NCBI GenBank assembly: GCA_963773155.1
Contig: CAVZAB010000009.1
Span: 62,001-126,000 of the forward strand
Direction: 5' to 3'
DNA length: 64,000 nt
From: CAVZAB01 sp963773155
GTDB taxonomy: Bacteria > Pseudomonadota > Alphaproteobacteria > Rhizobiales > Beijerinckiaceae
Below, piece by piece: positions 1 through 8,360 of the stretch (positions within the stretch are counted from its first letter, which is position 1; every line of letters begins with the position of its first letter). The translations under genes and the position numbers were made by a program. The notes beneath the pieces are model-generated. The model was not told the DNA's origin, ran no database searches, and saw nothing but the letters and a program-made list of their open reading frames with translations.

Positions 1-466
1 CGCCGATTGCATTAACCGTCAGCGAGGTGCCGTCGAGGCTGACCGAGCCCTTTTCGGCGATGAATTTCGCCAGGCTTTCGGGTGCCTCGATTTCGAATTG
101 GGCCATGCCGTCAAAATCCCTGCGGCTGACCACAAGGGCAGTACCATCGACGTGCCCGCTGACGAGATGCCCGCCGATTTCTTCGCCGACCCGCAGCGAG
201 CGTTCGAGATTGATCCTGGTGCCAATCCGCCACGCCGCGGCCGTGGTTCGCGCCAGCGTCTCGGCCCCGACGTCGACGTCGAACAGGGTGCGACCCTGCT
301 TTTGGGCCACTTTAACGATTGTCAGGCACGGCCCGGCGCAGGCGATCGACGCACCCCGCTTAAGCGCGGCGGCCCGATAGCTGCAGGCGATCGTCAACCG
401 CCGCATTTCGCCCAGGCTCTCGCTTTCGACCACTTCCCCGATGGCACTGATGAGGCCCGTGAACAT
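1..466 (-). CDS. ribE: Riboflavin synthase alpha chain (3' end outside window)
   Basis: Catalyses dismutation of two 6,7-dimethyl-8-ribityllumazine molecules to riboflavin, the last step of the pathway. Reading the minus strand from an ATG at 466 gives MFTGLISAIGEVVESES, the classic lumazine-binding start, and about 155 residues of the roughly 200 expected. The second lumazine-binding repeat is entered (EKGSVSLDGTSLTVNAIG) just before the window edge. The start lies one base after the ribD stop, so the two are translationally coupled in one operon with nrdR and glyA upstream. No frameshift is seen in the part present. Confidence 0.95.
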   Translation of the reverse strand, partial: MFTGLISAIGEVVESESLGEMRRLTIACSYRAAALKRGASIACAGPCLTIVKVAQKQGRTLFDVDVGAETLARTTAAAWRIGTRINLERSLRVGEEIGGHLVSGHVDGTALVVSRRDFDGMAQFEIEAPESLAKFIAEKGSVSLDGTSLTVNAIG

Positions 467-467
467 G

Positions 468-1583
468 CTAAAACCGCCGCTGGAAATGCCGCAACCGATC
501 GGCGCCAATGCGCTTTTCGCCAAGTGGCCGATAGAAACGCGGATCGGCGAGCCGCGTGCGGGTCGGCGCGTCGAGCGCCACGACCCCCTCACGATTGAGT
601 CGCTTAACCGCCGTCAATAGCATGACCTCGTCGGCCAGACCTGCCCTGATCAGGGCGCTGGCAATGGTCGGACCGCCCTCGCTGAAAATTCGTGTGAGGC
701 CGCGTCGAGCCAAACCCGCCAGTGCCTCGGCAAGATCGAGCGAGCCGGTGCTGTCACGCCCGACCCGCATCGTTTCGATACCGCGCTCGGCCAGTTTCGC
801 CGCGGCGCCATTTGCGTCCTCGGCCGCAATGACCAGGGTTGGAACTGACGCGGCCGTTGCCACCAGCCGCGAACGCATGGGCAGCGTCAATTGGCTGTCG
901 AGGACGATGCGCAAGGGCTTTCTGGCCTCAAGCCCAGGCAAACGGACGGTCAGCAGCGGATCGTCGGCAATCAGCGTGCCGCGGCCGATCATAATCGCAT
1001 CGTGCAGCGAGCGCTGCATGTGAACAAACAGGTCGGCCGCTTCGCCAGTGATCATCAAGCGTGGGTCGTGGCGGTCACCCGCGACATAACCGTCGGCGGT
1101 TTCCGCGAGCTTGAGGGTGACCGTCGGCCGGCCCACGGTCGAGCGCAGAATATGGCCGAGATTGGCGCGAAAGGCTTGGTCCTCGCCGATGCCGACCGTC
1201 ACCGCAACGCCGGCCGCGCGCAGCCGTGCATGGCCGGCGCCACGCACCCTTGGGTCGGGATCATCGAGGGCAGAGACGACGCGGCTGATGCCGGCCGAAA
1301 CAATCGCATCGACGCAGGGCGGTGTGACGCCGAAATGGCTGCACGGTTCGAGCGAGACATAGAGAGTTGCCCCGCGTGCCCGGGCGCCGGCATCTCTGAG
1401 GGCTTCGGTTTCGGCATGCGGACGTCCGCCGGGTCGGGTGAAGCCGCGCCCGACGATGACGCCGTCGGCGACGACCAGTGCGCCAACGGCTGGGTTAGGT
1501 GCCGTGCACCCCAAGCCCCGGCGCCCGAGCGCCAGCGCAGCCGCCATAAAGCGACTATCCCGGACGCGCGCAGCTTCTGTCAC
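468..1583 (-). CDS. ribD: Bifunctional riboflavin biosynthesis deaminase/reductase RibD
   Basis: Performs the second and third committed steps of riboflavin synthesis: deamination of the pyrimidine intermediate, then NADPH reduction of its ribosyl side chain. The 371 residues match the usual two-domain length. The N-terminal deaminase has the zinc site H56-A-E58 and PCSHFGVTPPC (C81, C90). The C-terminal reductase begins near residue 150 (RPTVTLKLAETADGYVAG) and contains FSEGGPTIASALI. The start overlaps the nrdR stop by four bases (ATGA), showing coupled translation. ribE follows one base after the stop. Confidence 0.97.
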   Translation of the reverse strand: MTEAARVRDSRFMAAALALGRRGLGCTAPNPAVGALVVADGVIVGRGFTRPGGRPHAETEALRDAGARARGATLYVSLEPCSHFGVTPPCVDAIVSAGISRVVSALDDPDPRVRGAGHARLRAAGVAVTVGIGEDQAFRANLGHILRSTVGRPTVTLKLAETADGYVAGDRHDPRLMITGEAADLFVHMQRSLHDAIMIGRGTLIADDPLLTVRLPGLEARKPLRIVLDSQLTLPMRSRLVATAASVPTLVIAAEDANGAAAKLAERGIETMRVGRDSTGSLDLAEALAGLARRGLTRIFSEGGPTIASALIRAGLADEVMLLTAVKRLNREGVVALDAPTRTRLADPRFYRPLGEKRIGADRLRHFQRRF

Positions 1584-2104
1584 ACGCCACCCTTGCTCGG
1601 TTCCCGCTTGGTTCTGGGCGTTGCCGCAGGTTTGGCCGGGTTGAGCCCGGCGCCCTCGCCCGATAGTTCGCCGATCAGGGCGCCGAAATCTTTTGGCTCG
1701 TCAAAATTGCGATAAACCGATGCGAAGCGGACATAGGCAACGTGATCGAGGCCCTTTAGTCCATCCATCACCAATTCGCCGATCCGGTCGCTCGAAACTT
1801 CCGGCTCGCCGAGGCTTTCGAGCTGCCGCACGATGCCGTTGACAAGCCGCTCAATCCGCTCAGTTTCAACCGGACGTTTGCGCAAAGCGACTTCGACCGA
1901 GCGCTGCAGCTTGTCGCGGTCGAAGGGTACCCGTCGACCGGATTTCTTGACCACCATCAACTCGCGTAGTTGGACCCGCTCGAAGGTCGTAAAGCGGCCG
2001 CCGCAATCCGGACAGACCCGGCGCCGGCGGATCGAAGCCGCATCCTCGGTCGGACGCGAGTCTTTGACCTGAGTATCAAGACTGCTGCAATACGGGCAAC
2101 GCAT
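1580..2104 (-). CDS. nrdR: Transcriptional repressor NrdR
   Basis: ATP/dATP-sensing repressor of ribonucleotide reductase genes. The 174-residue protein has an N-terminal zinc ribbon with cysteines C3, C6, C31 and C34 (MRCPYC, VCPDCGG), followed by the ATP-cone (VVKKSGRRVPFDRDKL). The C-terminal tail of about 25 residues is rich in A/P/K and is longer than in the shortest family members. It sits 23 bases after glyA and overlaps ribD by four bases. This glyA-nrdR-ribD arrangement is common in Hyphomicrobiales. No NrdR box is evident in the window. Confidence 0.97.
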   Translation of the reverse strand: MRCPYCSSLDTQVKDSRPTEDAASIRRRRVCPDCGGRFTTFERVQLRELMVVKKSGRRVPFDRDKLQRSVEVALRKRPVETERIERLVNGIVRQLESLGEPEVSSDRIGELVMDGLKGLDHVAYVRFASVYRNFDEPKDFGALIGELSGEGAGLNPAKPAATPRTKREPSKGGV

Positions 2105-2127
2105 CGCCTTTTACCGGCCCTTCCGCT

Positions 2128-3447
2128 TCATCCGTAAATCGGGAAACGGCGCGTCAAAGCCTGGACCTCGTTCCGGATATGCGCTTCCAGCGCGCCATTG
2201 GCGGCCTCGCCATTGCGGGCAAGCCCATCGAGCGTTTCGGCCACCAGGGCCCCGACGCGCTGAAACTCGGCGATCCCAAAGCCGCGCGAGGTGGCAGCCG
2301 GCGTGCCGAGTCTGATGCCAGAGGTGATAGCAGGTTTTTCCGGATCGAACGGCACGCCATTCTTGTTGCAGGTGATATGCGAGCGACCCAGCGCCAGTTC
2401 GGCGGCCTTACCGGTGAGTTTTTTCGGCCGCAAATCGACGAGCATCAGATGATTGTCGGTGCCGCCGGCAACAATATCAAGACCGGCCGCCTTGAGGGTT
2501 TCCGCGAGTGCCCTGGCATTGTCGACGACCTGGCGGGCATAATGTTTGAACTGCGGCCGCAACGCCTCGCCGAAGGCAACGGCCTTGGCTGCGATGACAT
2601 GCATCAGCGGGCCGCCTTGCAGCCCCGGAAAGACGGCCGAATTCAATGTCTTGCCGAGCGCCTCGTCGTCACTGAGAATGAGGCCGCCGCGGGGACCGCG
2701 TAGCGTCTTGTGGGTCGTCGAGGTTACCACATGGGCATGCGGGAATGGTGAAGGGTGGGCACCGCCGGCAACCAGACCGGCGAAATGCGCCATGTCGACC
2801 AGAAAATAGGCGCCGATGGAATCGGCAATGGCCCGCATCCCCGCGAAGTCCCAATGTCGCGAATAGGCCGAGCCGCCGGCAATGATCAGTTTCGGGCGTT
2901 CGCGTTGGGCGAGTTCGGCGACCTCCTGCAAATCGACCAAATGATTGTCGCGGCGGACACTGTAGCTAAGGCCGCGGAACCACTTGCCGGAGAGATTGAC
3001 GGGCGAGCCGTGGGTCAGGTGACCGCCCGCGGCAAGATCGAGCCCGAGAAAACTGTCGCCAGGCCGCAGCAGCGCCAGAAACACCGCCTGGTTGGCCTGG
3101 CTGCCGGAATTCGGTTGGACATTGGCAAACCGGCAATTGAACAGGCGTCGTGCCCGATCGATCGCCAGGTTTTCGGCGATATCGACGAATTGGCAGCCCC
3201 CATAATAGCGTCGGCCAGGGTAGCCTTCGGCATATTTGTTGGTCAACACCGAGCCCTGAGCCTCGAGCACGGCGCGCGACACGATATTTTCCGACGCTAT
3301 CAGCTCAATCTCGTCGCGCTGCCGGCCGAGCTCATTGGCAATCGCCGCGGCAATTTCGGGATCACTCTCGGCCAGGCTTGCCGAAAAGAACGGATCGGCC
3401 GCACCAAAGGCGGCCTGGGGCGAGGACAGGTCTTCCTTGAGGTCCAT
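2128..3447 (-). CDS. glyA: Serine hydroxymethyltransferase
   Basis: PLP enzyme interconverting serine and glycine while charging tetrahydrofolate with a one-carbon unit. The open frame extends to 3501, but the ATG at 3447 (MDLKEDLSS) has a GGGAAG ribosome site and gives 439 residues, so that start is chosen. The PLP lysine motif STTHKTLRGPRGG is present (K about 247), as are ENIVSRAV and YPGRRYYGG. The gene heads the nrdR-ribD-ribE transcription unit. The 113 bases before it, up to the L,D-transpeptidase stop, probably contain the promoter. Confidence 0.97.
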   Translation of the reverse strand: MDLKEDLSSPQAAFGAADPFFSASLAESDPEIAAAIANELGRQRDEIELIASENIVSRAVLEAQGSVLTNKYAEGYPGRRYYGGCQFVDIAENLAIDRARRLFNCRFANVQPNSGSQANQAVFLALLRPGDSFLGLDLAAGGHLTHGSPVNLSGKWFRGLSYSVRRDNHLVDLQEVAELAQRERPKLIIAGGSAYSRHWDFAGMRAIADSIGAYFLVDMAHFAGLVAGGAHPSPFPHAHVVTSTTHKTLRGPRGGLILSDDEALGKTLNSAVFPGLQGGPLMHVIAAKAVAFGEALRPQFKHYARQVVDNARALAETLKAAGLDIVAGGTDNHLMLVDLRPKKLTGKAAELALGRSHITCNKNGVPFDPEKPAITSGIRLGTPAATSRGFGIAEFQRVGALVAETLDGLARNGEAANGALEAHIRNEVQALTRRFPIYG

Positions 3448-3560
3448 AGGATCTTCCCGATTGGGACGCCAGGCCGGCCGGCCTTTGGGCGCACGCCCCA
3501 CGTCCGTGCGCCTAGCACGACTCGCCCGAAAGGTCCAAGGGCGGCGCGCCGGGCCTTCCC

Positions 3561-4985
3561 CTATTCGTCGTCCTGCATCAACTGACCCTGGGTCAGATTG
3601 TCAGCCGGCGGCGAATAGCCGGGCGTGAACGGCGCTGCCGACGCGTTGCCGGCGGCAAAGCCGTCGCGTTGGTAGATGTCCTCGCGGAACTGGGCCAAAC
3701 CGTCCGGGGTCGCCCAGGCGGTGACATAGACCCAGTAGACCGGCACTGGCTGGGTCAATTTGACGTCGATGCGCTGGCCGGAGCGGATCACTTCGTCGAT
3801 CTGATCACGCCCCCAACCCGGCGTCTCCTTGAGTAGCCAGGCAACATAATCGCGGACATTCTGGACCCGCACGCAGCCCGACGAGACGAAGCGGAAATCA
3901 TCGCCGAAGATCCCCTTGGCTGGGGTGTCGTGCATGTAGACGCCATAGGGATTGGCAATGTTGATACGCACGAAGCCAAGCGAATTGAAATCGCCGCCCG
4001 TATCCTGCCGGAACTGAAAATTGGTGGCGTCGAGTGAGTTCCAATTGATCTGTTCCGGGGTGACTTCCATCCCCTGCTTGTTATAGACGCGGATATGGTT
4101 GGTTGCGAGATAACCGGGATCGGCCTGCATTTTCGGAATCAGATCCTTGCGAATGATCGAGGCCGGCACTGTCCAGAACGGATTAAAGTTGATTTCCAGC
4201 GCTTTGGCATTCATCACCGGAGATTGCCTGTCGATCTTGCCGACCCCCGCCGCATGATGGGTCGCCACTTCGCCATTCTCAACGGTCTCGACCGCGGCAG
4301 CCGGAATATTGACCATCACGAATCGGGCGCCGAGGTTGCCCGACAAGGCTCGCAGCCGGACGACATTGGTCTCCAACTGGCGCAATCGCTGCTCGACCGG
4401 AATATTGAGCGCGGCAAAGGTTTGCTGGGCGACAACGCCAGTCGGGCCGAGCCCGTGGCGTAGCTGGAAGCGGCGCACTGCCGTCTCGACATAAGAATCA
4501 AACACCGGCGAAGCACCAGTCTCGGGCGAAAGATCGCCCGACGCGATCAGCCGATGGCGCAGCGCCACAACCGCCGGGCTCTTGACCCCGAGCTTCAAGG
4601 TCTGACCCGATGGCACCTGGCCCCAGCCGCCGCGCGCCGCCAGTGCCTGGTACTGCTGGATCATCCCTTCCGTCGCGGCAAGCGTCTGCGGCGATAGTAC
4701 CGGCGTTGTCGAGCGGCGTACCGCAAGCGCCGTGCCTTCATCATACTTCTGGGCCCATTCGGCCTGCTGGCCCACGAGCCCGGCTTCCGGATCGATTGGC
4801 GCGGCTGAACCCGGGCGGGCCAGCAGGGCGCTCAGTGAACAGCCGAGCAACAGACGCGCCGCCTCGCGGCGCGTCGTGGATCCAAATCGCGAACGGAAAC
4901 GTAATGACACGGCAGACCCCACAATCTTTGCTTCGCCGGTTCGACCCATTGGCCAATCCCCGACCTCTTCGCGTCCCTGCCCCAT
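3561..4985 (-). CDS. L,D-transpeptidase, YcbB-like, with peptidoglycan-binding domain
   Basis: Periplasmic enzyme expected to make 3-3 peptidoglycan cross-links or attach proteins to peptidoglycan. From the ATG at 4985 it is 474 residues: an N-terminal export region with arginines before a hydrophobic stretch (RREAARLLLGCSLSALL), a peptidoglycan-binding_1 domain (VETAVRRFQLRHGLGPTG), then a YkuD catalytic domain. The catalytic signature is HDTPAKGIF...SSGCVRV, with H about 352 and C about 371. The frame stays open upstream to 5198, so the start is uncertain. A LdtR-type regulator lies two genes away, matching the ldtP/ldtR pairing known in Liberibacter and rhizobia. A perfect inverted repeat lies in the divergent promoter region. 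Confidence 0.9.
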   Translation of the reverse strand: MGQGREEVGDWPMGRTGEAKIVGSAVSLRFRSRFGSTTRREAARLLLGCSLSALLARPGSAAPIDPEAGLVGQQAEWAQKYDEGTALAVRRSTTPVLSPQTLAATEGMIQQYQALAARGGWGQVPSGQTLKLGVKSPAVVALRHRLIASGDLSPETGASPVFDSYVETAVRRFQLRHGLGPTGVVAQQTFAALNIPVEQRLRQLETNVVRLRALSGNLGARFVMVNIPAAAVETVENGEVATHHAAGVGKIDRQSPVMNAKALEINFNPFWTVPASIIRKDLIPKMQADPGYLATNHIRVYNKQGMEVTPEQINWNSLDATNFQFRQDTGGDFNSLGFVRINIANPYGVYMHDTPAKGIFGDDFRFVSSGCVRVQNVRDYVAWLLKETPGWGRDQIDEVIRSGQRIDVKLTQPVPVYWVYVTAWATPDGLAQFREDIYQRDGFAAGNASAAPFTPGYSPPADNLTQGQLMQDDE

Positions 4986-5150
4986 CGTTGAACCGCCTGC
5001 CCGCCGCGGCATTTTCTTACGCCTGGGCAGGGTTTTGTTCACCCTCGTTAGGCCGGGTTGGCGGAAAGTCCAGTCAAAAACCCGTGTCCCACGCCCGGCA
5101 AGCCGGCCGTCATCCCTTCCCCAGACCGCCGTTAGCACAGATATGGTGAA

Positions 5151-5176
5151 AAAAGAACAAAAAACCCGGTTCTTTT
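5151..5176. promoter_or_regulatory. Inverted repeat between ldt and DUF1295 genes, operator candidate
   Basis: AAAAGAAC at 5151-5158 and its exact complement GTTCTTTT at 5169-5176 are separated by 10 bases. The repeat lies in the 237-base region between the divergent L,D-transpeptidase and DUF1295 starts. The centre-to-centre distance of about 18 bases suits a dimeric winged-helix regulator. A nearby MarR/LdtR-like gene makes it a plausible operator. That link is inference. The sequence could instead be a chance palindrome or a weak hairpin. Confidence 0.4.
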
Positions 5177-5222
5177 GTAACGGAAAGGGCTCACGCATGC
5201 ATGAAATTCGAGCAAAGCTGCC

Positions 5223-6029
5223 ATGCTCCTGATCCTTGGCCTGAGCCTGACGGTGTCGCTGACCGCCTTTTCCGTGCTCTGGCTGGCTAGCCTACGGCTC
5301 AACGATATCAGCATCGTCGACAGCTATTGGGCGACCGGTTTTGCGGTTATCGCCTGGCTCAATCTGTGGTGGCAAGGCGCACCAGACCGATGGCAGCTCG
5401 GCTTTGCCGGCCTGGTCAGCCTCTGGGCCCTGCGCATGACCGTGTATCTGGTCCGCCGTCATCGCCATGCGGGGAGCGAGGACAGGCGCTATCGGGCCCT
5501 CAGAGAAGCCGGCGGCCGACATTTTCGCCGCGACAGCCTGTTCACCATTTTCTGGCTGCAGGCCTTGCTTCAATGGCTAATCGCGGCGCCCATTCATGCC
5601 GTGACAATCTTGCCGGTCCTGCCGCGGCCGTCCGTCGCAGTGTCAAGTGCCGGCATTGTCGTTTTTATCCTCGGCCTTTCGATCGAGGCCTATGCCGATG
5701 CCGCGATCGCCCGCTTCCGGGCAACCCCCGCCAATAGCGGCAAACTCTTGACCGACGGAATTTTCGCTTGGAGCCGGCACCCCAATTATTTCGGCGAGAG
5801 CCTGGTCTGGTTTGGCCTCGCGCTGGCAAGCTACGCCTTGTCCGGCAGCATGATCGGCTTTGCCGGCTGGCTGCTGTTGACCTTTTTGCTGGTCAAAGTC
5901 TCGGGCGTGCCAATTCTCGAAAAGCTATGGGCCGAGCGGCCAGGCTATGCCGCATGGGCGGCGCGGACCAGCCCCTTTCTGCCACGCCCACCGCGCGCGG
6001 GGGTCGAAGCCCGCGGCATCTCCCAATGA
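5223..6029 (+). CDS. DUF1295 / steroid 5-alpha-reductase-like membrane protein
   Basis: Integral membrane protein of 268 residues with about six hydrophobic segments. The family signature WSRHPNYFGESLVWFG occurs near residue 185, and the conserved NDISIVDSYW is near the N-terminus. The C-terminal GYAAWAARTSPFLPRPPR fits the DUF1295 family, which is related to isoprenylcysteine methyltransferases and 5-alpha reductases. Substrate is unknown. It is transcribed divergently from the L,D-transpeptidase and convergently with the LdtR-like regulator. Confidence 0.9.
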   Translation: MLLILGLSLTVSLTAFSVLWLASLRLNDISIVDSYWATGFAVIAWLNLWWQGAPDRWQLGFAGLVSLWALRMTVYLVRRHRHAGSEDRRYRALREAGGRHFRRDSLFTIFWLQALLQWLIAAPIHAVTILPVLPRPSVAVSSAGIVVFILGLSIEAYADAAIARFRATPANSGKLLTDGIFAWSRHPNYFGESLVWFGLALASYALSGSMIGFAGWLLLTFLLVKVSGVPILEKLWAERPGYAAWAARTSPFLPRPPRAGVEARGISQ

Positions 6030-6048
6030 GCTTTTCGCCGCCCAGCGC

Positions 6049-6561
6049 TTACAGCCGATAACGGATCTGATCAGTCCAAAACCGCTCGAGCCGGGCCAGC
6101 GACTGGTTCAGGCGATGGAACTCGTCGGCGCTTATGCCGCCGATCTGCTCGACCGTGGTTATGTGCTTTTCGTAGAGGCTTGTGACAATGTCGTGGACGC
6201 TTTTGCCTTTTTCGGTCAGGCTGATCCGCACTGCGCGCCGGTCGATGCGCGACCGGGCATGGTGCAAATAGCTCATTTCGACCAGCTTTTTAACATTATA
6301 GGAGACGTTCGAGCCGAGATAATAGCCGCGTGTGCGCAATTCTCCGGCCGTTAATTCCTTGTCGCCTATGTTGAACAGGAGCAGGGCCTGTACGGAATTG
6401 ACATCGGAACGACCGCGCCGATCGAATTCGTCCTTGATAACGTCTAGCAAGCGGCGGTGCAGACGTTCGACCATGGCAAGCAACTCGATGTAGACCGGCC
6501 GGACTTCGTTAATACGGTCGCTTCGCGATTGGGTTTGTTCCGTCTTCATCGCTGTATTCAT
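6049..6561 (-). CDS. ldtR: MarR-family regulator, LdtR type
   Basis: Winged-helix DNA-binding protein of 170 residues. The conserved core VERLHRRLLDVIKDEFDRRG and the recognition region GYYLGSNVSYNVKKLVE match the LdtR subgroup of MarR regulators described in Liberibacter and other Hyphomicrobiales. There LdtR activates an adjacent L,D-transpeptidase gene and responds to osmotic stress. The wing contains RSRIDRRAVRISLTEKG. The transpeptidase gene lies about 1.1 kb away, with only the DUF1295 gene between. Symbol assigned from family resemblance plus context. Confidence 0.82.
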   Translation of the reverse strand: MNTAMKTEQTQSRSDRINEVRPVYIELLAMVERLHRRLLDVIKDEFDRRGRSDVNSVQALLLFNIGDKELTAGELRTRGYYLGSNVSYNVKKLVEMSYLHHARSRIDRRAVRISLTEKGKSVHDIVTSLYEKHITTVEQIGGISADEFHRLNQSLARLERFWTDQIRYRL

Positions 6562-6729
6562 GACACATCCCGTTGTCTTGTTGATGCTTCCCAGCTTTTT
6601 TCAACTGTTTTATGGGAACGGAATCTAGCCAGATTGCATGAAGACGAGTTTAAGCAACAAAATGAATCACGAGTTTACTCAATCTGTTGATTTCAAGGTG
6701 AAAAAATCCGCAAGATAGTGCGTGCAACC

Positions 6730-7185
6730 CTATCGGTCGCGCTCGACCGATGCCCGATAATTGAGCCCGAAATAGACGGCGATCAGCGCCACATTGGCAA
6801 CCATGACTAGGCGCCCTCCGACGACCGTCCCACCCGGCAAAAAGACCAACGCGGCCAATTGCGCGAAAGCCGCGAGCAGCCAGATGATGCCGCCCCAAGG
6901 CGCCGCAAGCCATAGGCCGACGGCGGCGATCAGATCGAGAACGGCAAAGAACACCACGGCAGCGGCACCAGAACCCGGCATCGCCTCGAAGGCGGCCTGG
7001 TCGAGCATCAACACACGCCATTGCATCAGGCCCTGGACCATCCACAATGCCGCAACCAGGCGCATGAATATGACCAGGGCCGAACCCCATCGCGTCGGCC
7101 GGTTCTCGCCGCGGCCGATTTCGATCGCCGGAACCGGCTCGGCTTCCAAATGCACCCGCCCAGCCGGCCTCTGCGCCCGGTTCAT
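6730..7185 (-). CDS. Four-helix membrane protein, DUF6163-like
   Basis: Protein of 151 residues with a hydrophilic N-terminus of about 35 residues, then four hydrophobic segments. It resembles the small uncharacterised membrane family commonly named DUF6163 in rhizobia; that assignment is from memory of the pattern. Its ATG overlaps the stop of the enoyl-CoA hydratase-like gene by four bases (ATGA), so the two are co-translated. No catalytic residues can be named. Confidence 0.7.
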   Translation of the reverse strand: MNRAQRPAGRVHLEAEPVPAIEIGRGENRPTRWGSALVIFMRLVAALWMVQGLMQWRVLMLDQAAFEAMPGSGAAAVVFFAVLDLIAAVGLWLAAPWGGIIWLLAAFAQLAALVFLPGGTVVGGRLVMVANVALIAVYFGLNYRASVERDR

Positions 7186-8267
7186 GGCCGGCCCCCATCG
7201 TCCTCAAATGCGAGTTCATCCGGACCGAGCGAGGCGAAATAGGCCTCGATCGCCTGCTCGTCCAACCCGCCTATGGTTGGCGGCTGCCAGCGCGGGGCTT
7301 GGTCCTTGTCGATGATCAGCGCCCGCACCCCTTCGGCGAAATCGTGGCCACGGCACAGCCGCGTCACGATGCGATATTCCAAAGCCAGCGCTTCGTCAAA
7401 ATCCAGCCTGACCCCAAGCCGCATCTGCCGCAGCGCAATCGCAAGACTGGTCGGCGACTTGCCGGCAAGCGCCGCGAGCGCGCCGCCGGCAAACGCCGAA
7501 CCTTCGGCGGCGCCAAGACGCAGACGCGCCTCAATCGCCGCGAGCCGCTCGCCTGCAAAGTAGCGATCAATTTCGCCGCGCGCGGCGGCAATCGCCGATG
7601 GCGGCGCCGGCGCGACCGCGGCAGCGAGCGCCGCCTTGCAGTCCGGCCCGGTCAGTCGCTCGGCCAGATCGGCAAAGGAAGCGCTCGGCACGTAATGGGT
7701 GGCAAGGCCAAGAGCGATCCCATCGCCGCAGGACGCCCGGGCGCCGCTGAGCGCAAGATAGGTGCCGGTTCGGCCCGGGCAACGGGGCAGAACATACGTC
7801 GCGCCGACGTCCGGGAAGAAGCCTATTCCGACCTCGGGCATGGCAAAAGCGTAGCAGTCCCCGGCAACCCGCGCCGATCCATGGACCGACACGCCGACGC
7901 CCCCGCCCATCACCAATCCATCGATCAACGCGATATAGGGTTTCGGGTAATGGTGAATCCGGTGGTTGAGGCGGTATTCGCGCGCCCAGAATGCCAGCAC
8001 ACCCTCATGATTTCCGGCGGCGATCTGTCCAGCGAGTTGCCGGATGTCGCCACCGGCGCAAAAAGCCCGGCCAGCCCCGGTAATGACGACATGCGCAATT
8101 CTGGGATCGTTCGCCCAGGCCTCGAGCGCCCTGGTGAGCCCGTCGATCATGCCCGCCGTCAGCGCGTTCAGCGTTTGCGGCCGGTTTAATACGACAAAAC
8201 CGGCATGGCCGCGCCGTTCGCACAGTATTTCAGCGACATCCGACAAGCCATCCCCGCCCTTGCTCAT
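7182..8267 (-). CDS. Enoyl-CoA hydratase/isomerase family, 3-hydroxyisobutyryl-CoA hydrolase-like
   Basis: Crotonase-fold enzyme of 361 residues, too long for a plain enoyl-CoA hydratase but right for 3-hydroxyisobutyryl-CoA hydrolase of valine breakdown. Visible motifs are RAFCAGGDIRQL (oxyanion hole), DGLVMGGGVGVSVHGSARV and MPEVGIGFFPDVGATY, the last typical of the hydrolase group. The start at 8267 (MSKGGDGLSD) has a GGAG ribosome site six bases upstream. The open frame to 8891 is a shadow of the divergent hemB. It is followed by the overlapping small membrane protein. Confidence 0.88.
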   Translation of the reverse strand: MSKGGDGLSDVAEILCERRGHAGFVVLNRPQTLNALTAGMIDGLTRALEAWANDPRIAHVVITGAGRAFCAGGDIRQLAGQIAAGNHEGVLAFWAREYRLNHRIHHYPKPYIALIDGLVMGGGVGVSVHGSARVAGDCYAFAMPEVGIGFFPDVGATYVLPRCPGRTGTYLALSGARASCGDGIALGLATHYVPSASFADLAERLTGPDCKAALAAAVAPAPPSAIAAARGEIDRYFAGERLAAIEARLRLGAAEGSAFAGGALAALAGKSPTSLAIALRQMRLGVRLDFDEALALEYRIVTRLCRGHDFAEGVRALIIDKDQAPRWQPPTIGGLDEQAIEAYFASLGPDELAFEDDGGRP

Positions 8268-8360
8268 TCGCGCTCCATCGCCCCCTTCACCGGCTTTTAC
8301 GCTTTTTACCGGCTTGCTGCCTATGCTAAGGAGCACGGACAGGCATTTTTTGGAGAGGCC

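Noticed and set aside
2105..3560. Riboswitch (FMN or glycine) before the glyA-nrdR-ribDE operon
   Set aside because: The 113 bases upstream of glyA and the short gaps in the operon do not show the conserved FMN or glycine aptamer cores.
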